Source of the DNA: Palsa-504 sp050011155
Lineage (GTDB): Bacteria > Actinomycetota > Actinomycetes > Streptosporangiales > Streptosporangiaceae
DNA length: 64,000 bases
NCBI GenBank assembly: GCA_050011155.1
Contig: JBEKJP010000012.1
Location: forward strand, 18,718 to 82,717
Direction of reading: 5' to 3'
Part shown: positions 38,849-46,672 of the stretch, one piece after another
Numbering within the stretch: position 1 is the stretch's first letter
Layout of the letters: every line of letters begins with the position of its first letter
Notes under the pieces: model-generated
What the model was told of the DNA's origin: nothing
Seen by the model: the letters and a program-made list of their open reading frames with translations, nothing else
Databases searched by the model: none
Program-made: the position numbers and the translations under genes

Positions 38849-41415
38849 CCGCCGCCGAAGCAGACGAACGGGCTGAACCGATCGCCGGCGGTAGCGGCGG
38901 CGAGCGCCTCGGCGGGCCTACCACCGGCCGCGAGCAGCCGGTGGTAGGCGGTCATCGTGCCGACGGCGGCTTCGTCGCCGACCCGGGTGACGCTGGCAGT
39001 CACCGTGGCGGTGCCGGTGTAGAGCAGGGCCGCGGTGAAGCCGAGGATCTCCTCGCCCGGCCGGACGACGGTCCGCCCGACATCGCAGGAGGACAGGACC
39101 ACGTGCCGGGGAGCGGCGATGAGCTGCTGGATGTCGTAGGCCATCAGCGGGCCGTCGGCCAGGTCCACCTGCGAGAACAGGAAGTTCTCCTGGTCGTGGT
39201 GGCCGTGCGCGGCCAGGTGGGCCAGCGGCGCGCCGTCCAGGGCCCGCAGCACCGCGCCGACCGTGGCCGCCTCGCCGAGCAGCGGCCGGGTGCCTGGATA
39301 GCACCGGGCGATCTCGGTGACCTCCCGGGCCGCGTGCTCCAGGTCCGGGCCGGCCACCAGCAGCGGCGGCGCGCCCGTCGGCAGCCGCCCGCGCTGCCAG
39401 GCGGCCAGCCAGGAGGACGCGGACGGGCACACGGTGACCGGCCGGCCGCTCAGCTCGGGCAGCGTCCCCCAGGGCACGCCGGCCAGCGGCCCCGCCGGGA
39501 CGAACACCACCCCGCCATCGCCGAGGACCGAACGCAGCGGCGCGAGGATCCCGGCCGTCAGCACGGCCGCCTGGTGCTGGGCGGATTCCCTGATCACCGT
39601 CTCGAGCCGGGCCGGCAGTCGCCGTCCGGCCAGCGTGTCGAGGTCGGCGCCGAGCCGCCGGGCGGCCTCAGCCGCTGCCTCGAACTCGCCCAGGCGGACG
39701 AGCCTGGCCCGCCCGCGCCCCACTACCACCGCGGTCATCCCGGCTGGCCCGGGCACGATGCCCACCAGGGTCTGGCCGCTCTCCGCCAGGGCCGCGCTGA
39801 CCTCGCCGAGACTGGCCGGGGCGGTGGCCTCGCCCATGGCGGTGGCCTTCCAGTCGTGCTCCCTGACCTCACGCCGCAGCTCCGCCTGCCGGCTGGCCAT
39901 GGCCGGGTCGCGCTGGCCGGCCAGCGCGGCCTCGCGGATGCGGTGGGTGAGCAGGCGCAGCTCGGCCAGCACCGCCGCCGCCTGCGGGTCGGCCGGCGGT
40001 CGCACCGGCCTGACCCGGAACGCCTGGGCCCGCGAGCGTTCCAGCCAGGCGAACACCACCGGTGCCGATCCGCTCCGCAGCGCCAGCCGCAGGCCGGCTC
40101 CCGCCAGGTCCGCGCCAAGGGCGCCGGTACCGGTCTGCAGGTCGATGCTGCCGAGCCGTCCCCGCCGGGCCTGCACCAGGGCGAGGCCCGCGCGCAGCTC
40201 GGCCAGGGCCGTTCCCGGCCGTCCCGCTCGCTCGGCGAGCTCGGCGCGGGCCAGGCGCCGCAGCAGGCGACTGCCCAGCGGCACGTCGTCTCCGCGGCGC
40301 GGTGCGGCCGCGAGGACCCGGTCGGCCTGCGCCAGCTGCCCGGCGGCGACCAGGGCGCGCGCCGCGAGCAGCTCGGCCAGGTCCGCGTCGTGGACCAGCC
40401 CGTGGTCGCGCAGCCGCGTCGCCAGCCCGTGGGCCTCGGCCGCGGTAGCCGCCCGGGGTCCGGGGCCGAGGGACCGGGCATGCAGCCGGGTCAGCTCGGC
40501 CAGGGCGACCCAGGTGAGGTTGCCTCGCTGCCGGAACCGCCGGCCGGCGGCGGCCGCCCACCGCCGCGCCGCGGCGAGTTCCCCGGCGGCCAGCGCCGCC
40601 TGCGCCCGGGCGAGCTGCGCCGCGGCGAGGTTCTGCCCCAGCCGCTGTCGCCGGGACTCGGCCATCGCGTCGTCCAGTTCGCGGGCGGCGTCGCTAGCCA
40701 GGCCGGCCGCGAGCAGCGCGCTGGCCTTGTCGATCGCCAGTACGAGCAGGAAGCCGGGCGCGCTCAGCCGGTACGCCGCCGCGGCCGCGTCGAAGAGCTG
40801 GAGCGCGGCTGGGATGTCGCCGGCCAGCAGGTCGCAGTAACCCAGGTTGTGCCGCGCCTTGGCCGCGATCAGCTCGTGCCCGGCCTCGTCGGCCACGCGC
40901 CGGCACCAGTCCAGGTCGGCCCGGGCCTGACTGACCCGGACGAGGGTCAGGCACGCGAAACTGCGGTTCAGCAGGGCCCGGGCCAGGTTGGCGGTCTCGT
41001 CGCGTCTACCCGCCAGCTGTTCCACCGCTTCGCCGAGCACGCGGACGGCATCCCGCTCCCGTCCGGTCCGCAGGTAGATCATGCCCCGCTGGAGCAGGAG
41101 CACGCCCCGGTCGTCCGCGAGGGCCAGGCTTTCCGCCCGGTCGAGCAGGCTCAGCCCGTACCCGGTCCGGCCGAGTTCGGCCTCCTGCTGGCCCACGATG
41201 CCGAGCAGCCGGGCGGCCAGGGGCAGGTGCGCCTCGGCGACCGGCCGGGCCCCGTCCGGCTGATCCGGGCCTCCGGTCCAGCCCAGCTGCTCGAGCCCGG
41301 CCAGGGCATGGCGGACGGCGGCCGCGGGACGGCCCGCGTTGGCCTCCTGCAGGGCGCGCTCGCGCGCCTGGCGGCCCCGGCCTTCCGAGCGGGCTAGCGC
41401 GTCGGCGGTGGGCAT
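38845..41415 (-). CDS. TPR-repeat CHAT-domain protease-like protein
   Basis: 856 residues. About 1-540 are Ala/Leu/Arg-rich paired helices of TPR type (for example RALLNRSFACLTLVRVSQAR and AKARHNLGYCDLLAGDIPAA). The C-terminal ~300 residues are a CHAT domain, a caspase-like cysteine protease. The catalytic His is in LAHLAAHGHH (about 737) and the Cys in VVLSSCDVG (777); both are intact, as is the structural GEEILGFTAALLYTGTATV block. The start ATG at 41415 has GGGAGG nine bases upstream; the frame open to 41601 is rejected because the extension is Arg-rich and overlaps the next gene. Fourth gene of a protease-sigma-small protein-CHAT operon, 35 nt after the third. TPR-CHAT proteins act in bacterial immune and programmed-death systems in which the CHAT domain cleaves a specific partner; here the target might be the sigma factor or an associated regulator. 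Confidence 0.88.
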   Translation of the reverse strand: MPTADALARSEGRGRQARERALQEANAGRPAAAVRHALAGLEQLGWTGGPDQPDGARPVAEAHLPLAARLLGIVGQQEAELGRTGYGLSLLDRAESLALADDRGVLLLQRGMIYLRTGRERDAVRVLGEAVEQLAGRRDETANLARALLNRSFACLTLVRVSQARADLDWCRRVADEAGHELIAAKARHNLGYCDLLAGDIPAALQLFDAAAAAYRLSAPGFLLVLAIDKASALLAAGLASDAARELDDAMAESRRQRLGQNLAAAQLARAQAALAAGELAAARRWAAAAGRRFRQRGNLTWVALAELTRLHARSLGPGPRAATAAEAHGLATRLRDHGLVHDADLAELLAARALVAAGQLAQADRVLAAAPRRGDDVPLGSRLLRRLARAELAERAGRPGTALAELRAGLALVQARRGRLGSIDLQTGTGALGADLAGAGLRLALRSGSAPVVFAWLERSRAQAFRVRPVRPPADPQAAAVLAELRLLTHRIREAALAGQRDPAMASRQAELRREVREHDWKATAMGEATAPASLGEVSAALAESGQTLVGIVPGPAGMTAVVVGRGRARLVRLGEFEAAAEAARRLGADLDTLAGRRLPARLETVIRESAQHQAAVLTAGILAPLRSVLGDGGVVFVPAGPLAGVPWGTLPELSGRPVTVCPSASSWLAAWQRGRLPTGAPPLLVAGPDLEHAAREVTEIARCYPGTRPLLGEAATVGAVLRALDGAPLAHLAAHGHHDQENFLFSQVDLADGPLMAYDIQQLIAAPRHVVLSSCDVGRTVVRPGEEILGFTAALLYTGTATVTASVTRVGDEAAVGTMTAYHRLLAAGGRPAEALAAATAGDRFSPFVCFGGG

Positions 41416-41450
41416 GCGGCGAAGCCTCCCGTGACCCTCAGAACGTGACC

Positions 41451-41954
41451 TCAGATAATGAGCGCGGGGGTCACCACGGACCGTCCGGTTTCTCCCGGTC
41501 CGGCCGGCCTGACCACGAGCTGCGCCGTGCCGCGCGGCACCCGGGGGAAGGCGAAGCGGCCCTGCTCGTCGCTGGTGACGCTCAGCGGGTCGGCCGCGCA
41601 CTTCATCTCGATCTCGCGGCGCTGGGCCGGAGCCAGCCAGCCGTCCACGCGGACCGTCCCGTCCTTGTTCCCGTCGACGCGGATCATGATGGTGAGGGTC
41701 TCGCTGTCGAAGGTGATCGTGCGGCTCTGCTCGGTCCCCCTAGCCGCGACGGCCAGCTCGTCCTGTTCCGCCGTGAGCTGGGCGACCTCGACCTCGAGGT
41801 CGCGGAAGGCGAGGAAGAAGCGGATCCGGTCCGGGAGCTCAGCGGGCATGGGGTCGGCGGCGGCGAACATGTCGCGGATCTCGGCCAGCAGCCCGATGTC
41901 GGCATCGTCGAGCGGCTCGTCGGCCGACGGCAGGTCTGCCTCGTCAGGGAGCAT
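41451..41954 (-). CDS. Small protein with a carboxypeptidase-regulatory-like beta domain
   Basis: 167 residues. The first half is acidic and helical (DIGLLAEIRDMFAAADPMPA, DLEVEVAQLTAEQDELA). The second half is beta-rich: TITFDSETLTIMIRVDG, then TVRVDGWLAPAQR, and GRFAFPRVPRGTAQLVVRP, which resembles the CarboxypepD_reg Ig-like fold. Its ATG shares a base with the sigma-factor stop (TGATG), so the two are translationally coupled. Proteins of this pattern accompany ECF sigma factors and CHAT proteins in other actinobacteria, as far as I recall; an adaptor or anti-sigma role is inference from this coupling. No membrane helix is present, unlike most ECF anti-sigma factors. Confidence 0.7.
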   Translation of the reverse strand: MLPDEADLPSADEPLDDADIGLLAEIRDMFAAADPMPAELPDRIRFFLAFRDLEVEVAQLTAEQDELAVAARGTEQSRTITFDSETLTIMIRVDGNKDGTVRVDGWLAPAQRREIEMKCAADPLSVTSDEQGRFAFPRVPRGTAQLVVRPAGPGETGRSVVTPALII

Positions 41955-42559
41955 CACCGCGGGTTCTCCCCGAGTTCGTCGGCCAGCAGGGCGCGCAGCT
42001 TGGCCAGGCAGCGGCCACGGGTGGGGCCGATGCTGCCGACCGGCATGCCCAGGGCGGCGGCCACCGCCGAGTAGTCCGGCCGCGGCGCGAAGGCGATGAT
42101 CCGGAGCAGTTCCTGGCACCGCGCGGAGAGCCGGCCGATGGTGGCCCACAGCAGCCGCCGCTCGTCGTCGACGATCACTTGTTCCTCCGAGCCGGGCCCG
42201 GAGGCGGGCAGTTCGTCGAGCACCTCGTGATCGGCGAGGACCTGCCTGCGTCCCGCGGCCCGGACCCGCCAGGCCTCCCGCCGTGTCGTGGTGACCAGCC
42301 AGCCGGTGAGGGCGGCCGAGTCGTGGATGCCGTCCAGGTGGGCGACGAGGCGCAGCCATACCGTCTGCAGCACGTCTTCGGCGTCGCCCGCGCTCAGCCC
42401 GGCCGCGCGCGCGACCTGCCAGAGCAGCGGGCTGAGCTCGGTCACGATCTGGCCGAGAGCGTCCTCGCTGCCCTGCCTGGCCGCGCTCAGCAGGCGAGCG
42501 ACGCGCGTGCCTCGGTCCAGCCTGGACGGCTGGACAGTAACGGTTCGGCGGTTATCCAT
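41954..42559 (-). CDS. ECF-type RNA polymerase sigma factor
   Basis: A 201-residue group 4 sigma factor. Region 2 is about 25-95 (ALGQIVTELSPLLWQVARAA, AGDAEDVLQTVWLRLVAHL, then GWLVTTTRREAWRVRA). Region 4 is about 130-195 (LWATIGRLSARCQELLRIIA, YSAVAAALGMPVGSIGPTRGRCLAKLRALL). It starts two bases after the protease stop and is coupled to the next gene by TGATG. A promoter-like AAC-N15-CGTCG lies ahead of the operon, as expected for an autoregulated ECF sigma. There is no membrane anti-sigma gene nearby; the neighbouring small protein and the two proteases are candidates for its control. Confidence 0.88.
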   Translation of the reverse strand: MDNRRTVTVQPSRLDRGTRVARLLSAARQGSEDALGQIVTELSPLLWQVARAAGLSAGDAEDVLQTVWLRLVAHLDGIHDSAALTGWLVTTTRREAWRVRAAGRRQVLADHEVLDELPASGPGSEEQVIVDDERRLLWATIGRLSARCQELLRIIAFAPRPDYSAVAAALGMPVGSIGPTRGRCLAKLRALLADELGENPR

Positions 42560-42561
42560 CG

Positions 42562-44352
42562 TCAGCCCGGCCAGCCCATGCTCGTCAGGGCCGCCAGCGC
42601 GCGGACCGTGGTGGTCTGCGCGTCACAGGGCTCGAGCACCAGGCCGGACGCCGGGTCGGCCGGTCCCGCCAGCAGGGCCCGGACGATGTGCGCGGCCAGC
42701 AGCGGGGCCGAGAACGAGGTGCCGCTCCAGACCGCGAAGCCACGAGAGTAGTCGTCCGGGTCGAGCGCCTCGCGGTGGCTGGCCCGCTCGTGGCCTGACG
42801 GCAGCGGGCCAGACGGGTGTGCGGGCAGCCTGAGTTCGGGGCTGCGGCTGCCGTTCACGTCGGTCGGCAACGTGCTGACCACGGCGGCTCCGGCCGCCCA
42901 GGCGGTCACCCAGCGGCCGCCGTCGCTGAAGACGGCCCGGGAGCCGTTCGGGTTGAGCGCGCCCACGCTGATCAGCGGCACGTGACCCGCCGGGGTCGGC
43001 CGCTGGGCGAACGCCGCCGGGTAGAACAGCCGGGTGGTCGAGAAGTTGCCGGCCGCGGCCACGACCACCACGCCCAGGTCGAGCAGGACCTGGATGGCCT
43101 GCCACAGCGCGGAGGTGAAGGCCTGGTCGGCCGGGGACTCGCTGAAGTAACCCAGTGACAGCGAGACCACATCGACCATCTGGCCCGGATCGGTCGCCTC
43201 GGCCAGCGCGACCCGGCTGGCCAGCGCGGTGAGGGCGGTCAGCAGGTCGCCCTCGTAGACGATGTCGTCGCTGTGCATCACCCGGATGGCCAGCACCCGG
43301 GCGCGGGGGGCCACCTGGCGCACGATGCCCGCGATGAAGGTTCCGTGGCCCAGGGCGGGGCCGAGCTCACCGATCAGCGGGTCCGTCGACACCGGCGTGT
43401 CCCACGGGTGCCTGATCACCTGGCGTGGCTGGTCGCCAGAGGTTTCTGCCTGCTCCCCCTCGAGCAGGATCGACTTCTGGATATCGTGGTCGATCTCGAT
43501 GAAGCCATCGCCGTCATGATGGGGATCGGTGTCGTATCCGCCGCCCGGCGCGGGCTCCACGTCGAGCCACGGATGGGCCCGGACGCCCGTATCCAGGACG
43601 GCGACGACCGGACGCCGGCCGTATCTGGCCGGCAGCTCGCGGTCCGGCGGGTCGAGCAGGACGGTCACCGGGGTACGCGTGTCGCCGCCGCTGAACAGGT
43701 ACGAATCAGTGCTCGCGGGACCGGTCACGCTGCCTGGGCTGGCCGTGAGGCCGCCGCCGGTCTCCCAGGCCGGGCTCCCGGTGATGGCCGAGCCGACGAG
43801 CAGGTGCTCCAGGGCGATCTGGTCGACGTCGGCCCGTTCGAGCCGGCCCAGGTCAGGGCGGCCGGCGTCCGAGCGGGCCGCGTCGGCCCGGTCCCCCTGG
43901 GGGGCAGAGGTAACCGCCGCGCGCAGCGCCTGCAGCGCCGTCCACGCGTCGACCCTGACCGGCGTGCCGCCTGCCCCGGCCGCGGTCAGGACCGCGGTCC
44001 GCGGCATCCTGGCCAGCGGCTGCGAAGTGTCCTGGCTGCCGTGTTCGGCGTCGTAACCGGCCGGACCCGGCTGCAGCTTCATCCCCACCCCGGCCAGGAC
44101 CTGGTTGAACGCCGTCAGCTTGGCCGTCTGCTGCAGGTTCACCGGGACGAGCAGCGTCCTGGCCCGGTACACCGCGGACCGGGGCGGCGGGAAGCCAGGC
44201 ACGCTCACCGCCGTGTCCGGGTTGAGCACCCGGGCGCCGTGCCGCTGCAGGACCTCGGCCGGGAGGCTGATCAGCCCGTCTCCCGTATCCTCGGCCAGGT
44301 CTGCCGTCTGGCGGCGGGGCTGGAAGAACCAGTCTGGGTTGGGCTCCGGCAT
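42562..44352 (-). CDS. Subtilisin-like (S8) serine protease, predicted cytoplasmic
   Basis: 596 residues without a signal peptide or membrane helix. Residues 1-245 are a non-catalytic region with MPEPNPDWFFQPRRQTADL, ILARTLLVPV-like strands and low-complexity stretches. The S8 domain holds the triad Asp254 (VAVLDTGVRAH), His336 (GHGTFIAGI) and Ser546 (SGTSFSAPLLAAH), with the oxyanion Asn in VVAAAGNFS. The start ATG at 44352 has GAGG nine bases upstream; an ATG five codons earlier is possible. It is the first gene of the four-gene operon and precedes the sigma gene by two bases. An intracellular protease beside a sigma factor and a CHAT protein suggests a regulated cleavage cascade. Confidence 0.88.
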   Translation of the reverse strand: MPEPNPDWFFQPRRQTADLAEDTGDGLISLPAEVLQRHGARVLNPDTAVSVPGFPPPRSAVYRARTLLVPVNLQQTAKLTAFNQVLAGVGMKLQPGPAGYDAEHGSQDTSQPLARMPRTAVLTAAGAGGTPVRVDAWTALQALRAAVTSAPQGDRADAARSDAGRPDLGRLERADVDQIALEHLLVGSAITGSPAWETGGGLTASPGSVTGPASTDSYLFSGGDTRTPVTVLLDPPDRELPARYGRRPVVAVLDTGVRAHPWLDVEPAPGGGYDTDPHHDGDGFIEIDHDIQKSILLEGEQAETSGDQPRQVIRHPWDTPVSTDPLIGELGPALGHGTFIAGIVRQVAPRARVLAIRVMHSDDIVYEGDLLTALTALASRVALAEATDPGQMVDVVSLSLGYFSESPADQAFTSALWQAIQVLLDLGVVVVAAAGNFSTTRLFYPAAFAQRPTPAGHVPLISVGALNPNGSRAVFSDGGRWVTAWAAGAAVVSTLPTDVNGSRSPELRLPAHPSGPLPSGHERASHREALDPDDYSRGFAVWSGTSFSAPLLAAHIVRALLAGPADPASGLVLEPCDAQTTTVRALAALTSMGWPG

Positions 44353-44386
44353 GGCGATGCACCTCATCCTGGGTTCGCTGATAACA

Positions 44387-44409
44387 CGACGAGAGAAGCT
44401 TTCGACGTT
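44387..44409 (-). promoter_or_regulatory. Candidate ECF-type promoter of the protease-sigma-CHAT operon
   Basis: On the minus strand AAC (44409-44407) and CGTCG (44391-44387) are separated by 15 bp, fitting the AAC / CGTC pattern used by many ECF sigma factors. A start site near 44380 would leave a short leader before the ATG at 44352. Suggests autoregulation by the sigma factor of the operon. Confidence 0.4.
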
Positions 44410-44749
44410 GACCAGCTGCCGTCACCCGTTCGGAGCGCTTCCGGCCGCCCCAGATACGCAACTGAAGATAACAAATCAATAACGGGGAGGCTAAGTGCCT
44501 GCTCAGCAGGTGTTTGCGAACCGATGACCGGGTGCCTGGCGATCGTCAGCCGGGACGGTCAGGCGCCACGCTACCACCGTGCCCACGCCTGCCGCGGCGA
44601 TACGACAGGCGGTGTTCTCCCGGTCACAGCGGGACCAGAAGCCCGCCGCTAGCGGGGGCCCCGCGCTGTTACGCTCTGCGGCTGCGGAACCTAGGAATAC
44701 CAGAACTGACGAATGATCCGCCGCGGGGACCGTCGCTAGGCTGACACGG
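44410..44749. other. 340-nt spacer between divergent units
   Basis: Lies between the protease-sigma-CHAT operon (minus) and the nitroreductase pair (plus). It holds a short AT-rich patch near 44461-44482. No gene is supported. Confidence 0.4.
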
Positions 44750-45370
44750 GTGGAATTCACCGAAGTAATCAGGCGCCGCCGGATGATCCGCGGCTTCACC
44801 ACCGAACCGCTGCCCGCGGGCACCGCCGACCGGCTGCTGGAGGCGGCCAGCCGGGCGCCGTCGGCCGGCTTCAGCCAGGGCTTCTCGTTCCTGGTGCTGG
44901 AAGGCGCGGAGCAGTGCGCCCCGTTCTGGCGGCTGCTCTACGAGCAGGCGGCGCAGGCGGGCGAGGCCGCCGCCAGCGAAGCGGCCCAGGTCGACGCGCT
45001 GAGCGCCGCGCCGCTGGTCATCGTCCCGATGGCCAGCAAGGACGTCTACCTGAACCGGTACGCCCAGCCGGACAAGGCCTGGACCGCCGCCTACGGCGAG
45101 GCCCGCTGGGCGGTGCCGTACTGGTACATCGACACCGGGTTCGCCACCTTGCTCATCCTGCTCGCGGTCGTCGACGCCAAGCTCGGCGCGGTGTTCTTCG
45201 GCCCGCCAGACGTCGAGGATTTCCGCGCCGAGTTCGGCGTGCCGCCGGAATGGATGCCGATCGGCGCGGTCGCCGTCGGTTATCCCGACCCCGCCGCCGA
45301 TCCCGTCCAACCCGCGCGCCCCAGCGACCGCAAGAGCCTCGCCGAACTCGTCCACCGCGGCCGCTGGTAG
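44750..45370 (+). CDS. Nitroreductase family protein, copy 1
   Basis: A 206-residue flavin-dependent nitroreductase-like protein. The FMN phosphate-binding start is present as VIRRRRMIRGFTTEPLPAG, followed by APSAGFSQGFSFLVLEG. FFGPPDVEDFRAEFGVPPEWMPIGAVAVGYP in the second half is the usual end of such oxidoreductases, finishing with LAELVHRGRW. The start GTG at 44750 has no strong ribosome-binding site. It is followed by a clear paralogue 37 nt later. Substrate unknown; roles in the family range from nitroaromatic reduction to coenzyme-linked dehydrogenation. Confidence 0.85.
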   Translation: MEFTEVIRRRRMIRGFTTEPLPAGTADRLLEAASRAPSAGFSQGFSFLVLEGAEQCAPFWRLLYEQAAQAGEAAASEAAQVDALSAAPLVIVPMASKDVYLNRYAQPDKAWTAAYGEARWAVPYWYIDTGFATLLILLAVVDAKLGAVFFGPPDVEDFRAEFGVPPEWMPIGAVAVGYPDPAADPVQPARPSDRKSLAELVHRGRW

Positions 45371-45407
45371 CCCCGGAGCCGAGGCCCCCGAGCCTAGGCT
45401 CACGTGT

Positions 45408-46013
45408 ATGGAATTCGCTGACGTGCTCCGGCACCGCCGGATGATCCGTACGTTCACCACCGAGCCGCTGGCCGAGGGCACCGCCGACCGGCTGCTTAAG
45501 GCGGCCGTCCGGGCCCCGTCGGCCGGCTTCACCCAGGGGTTCTCGTTCCTGGTGCTGGAGGGGTCGGAGCAGTGCGCGCCGTTCTGGTCGCTCATCTTCG
45601 AGCAGGCGGAGCAAGCGGGCGACGAGCACATGCACCGCCTGGTCGAGGGAATAAGCCAGGCGCCGCTCGTCATTGTGCCGATGGCCAGCAAGGATGTCTA
45701 CCTGGAGCGGTACGGCCAGCGGGACAAGAGCTTGGCTGACGAGGCCGGCTGGCCGGTGCCGTACTGGTACATAGACGCCGGGTTCGCCGCCTTGCTCATC
45801 CTGCTCGCCGTCGTCGACGAGGGGCTCGGCGCGGTGTTCTTCGGCCCGCCGGAGTTCGCGGCCTTCCGCGCGGAGTTCGGCGTACCGCGGGAATGGACGC
45901 CGATCGGCGCTATCGCCGTCGGCCATTTCGACCCCGGCTCCAATCCCGCCAGGCCAGGACTCCAGAGCCGCCGCAAGCCTCTCGCCGACCTTGTTCACCG
46001 CGGCCGCTGGTAA
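45408..46013 (+). CDS. Nitroreductase family protein, copy 2
   Basis: A 201-residue paralogue of the preceding gene, sharing VLRHRRMIRTFTTEPLAEG, APSAGFTQGFSFLVLEG, PLVIVPMASKDVYLERY, VPYWYIDAGFAALLILLAVV and the ending LADLVHRGRW. Most differences are in the region near residues 70-85, where copy 1 carries an extra Ala-rich segment. The pair is a tandem duplication retained as two full genes; they may form a heterodimer or have diverged substrates. The following intergenic region (46014-46200) contains no gene. Confidence 0.86.
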   Translation: MEFADVLRHRRMIRTFTTEPLAEGTADRLLKAAVRAPSAGFTQGFSFLVLEGSEQCAPFWSLIFEQAEQAGDEHMHRLVEGISQAPLVIVPMASKDVYLERYGQRDKSLADEAGWPVPYWYIDAGFAALLILLAVVDEGLGAVFFGPPEFAAFRAEFGVPREWTPIGAIAVGHFDPGSNPARPGLQSRRKPLADLVHRGRW

Positions 46014-46200
46014 TCGCTCCGGTCCCGCCACGCGCCATGGTGTGGCTCTGCTGGGGTGAGGGCTCGTGCGGCGGGCGGGCGCCTGCACCAGGCGCAGCAC
46101 CGGCACCGCGAGTACCGCCGGCACCGCGACCGGGACGCTCACCGGCAAACGGCGAGACACGCACAGGAAAAGCCATACCCGCGCGCTATCCCTGACATTT

Positions 46201-46232
46201 GCTAAGTCTGAGCTTATCAGTTTAGGCTGAGC
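46201..46232 (+). promoter_or_regulatory. 32-bp imperfect palindrome at the marR start (operator)
   Basis: 46201-46232 is an imperfect palindrome (22 of 32 positions symmetrical) that begins GCTAAGTCTGAGC and ends GGCTGAGC. It lies two bases before the MarR start codon, so bound repressor would block transcription of marR and the MFS gene. Confidence 0.5.
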
Positions 46233-46234
46233 AT

Positions 46235-46672
46235 ATGGCTGACGATCTTGACGTCCACGACGTGGCGGCCGCGCTCCGCGTCAGCATGGGACTGCTGCTG
46301 CGGCGGCTGCGCCAGGGTGGGGTGCCGGGCGAGCTCACCGTGCCGGAAATCTCCGCGCTCGCCCGGCTGGATCGCAACGGCCCGGCCGCCTCGAGCGAGC
46401 TGGCCCGGGCGGAGCAGATCAGCCCGCAGTCGATGGGCGCGACGCTGAGCGCGCTCGAGGCGCGCGGCCTGGTCGCGCGCGATCCCGACGTGCGCGACGG
46501 CAGGCGGATCGTCCTCTCGGTCACCGAGGCCGGGCGGCAGCTGCTTACGGACAAGCGCGATGCGCGGACCGAGCGGCTGGCCCGGGCGCTGGCCGCCGGG
46601 TTCACCCAGGAGGAGCTCGGCCAGCTGATGGCGGCGGCCCCGCTGCTGGAGCGACTGGCGGAGGGAATCTGA
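46235..46672 (+). CDS. MarR family transcriptional regulator
   Basis: A 145-residue MarR protein. The winged helix lies at about 35-100: LTVPEISALARLDRNGPAASSELARAEQISPQSMGATLSALEARGLV, then the wing RDPDVRDGRRIVLSVTEAG. Its stop shares a base with the MFS start (TGATG), so it is coupled to a transporter that it almost certainly represses. The palindrome just upstream is its likely operator. Inducing ligand is probably a drug or other small toxic molecule exported by the transporter. Confidence 0.9.
   Translation: MADDLDVHDVAAALRVSMGLLLRRLRQGGVPGELTVPEISALARLDRNGPAASSELARAEQISPQSMGATLSALEARGLVARDPDVRDGRRIVLSVTEAGRQLLTDKRDARTERLARALAAGFTQEELGQLMAAAPLLERLAEGI

Noticed and set aside
38941..41397. 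818-codon plus-strand frame across the CHAT gene
   Set aside because: Composition is Gly/Arg/Gln-rich without domains, and it is antisense to the TPR-CHAT gene with catalytic residues.
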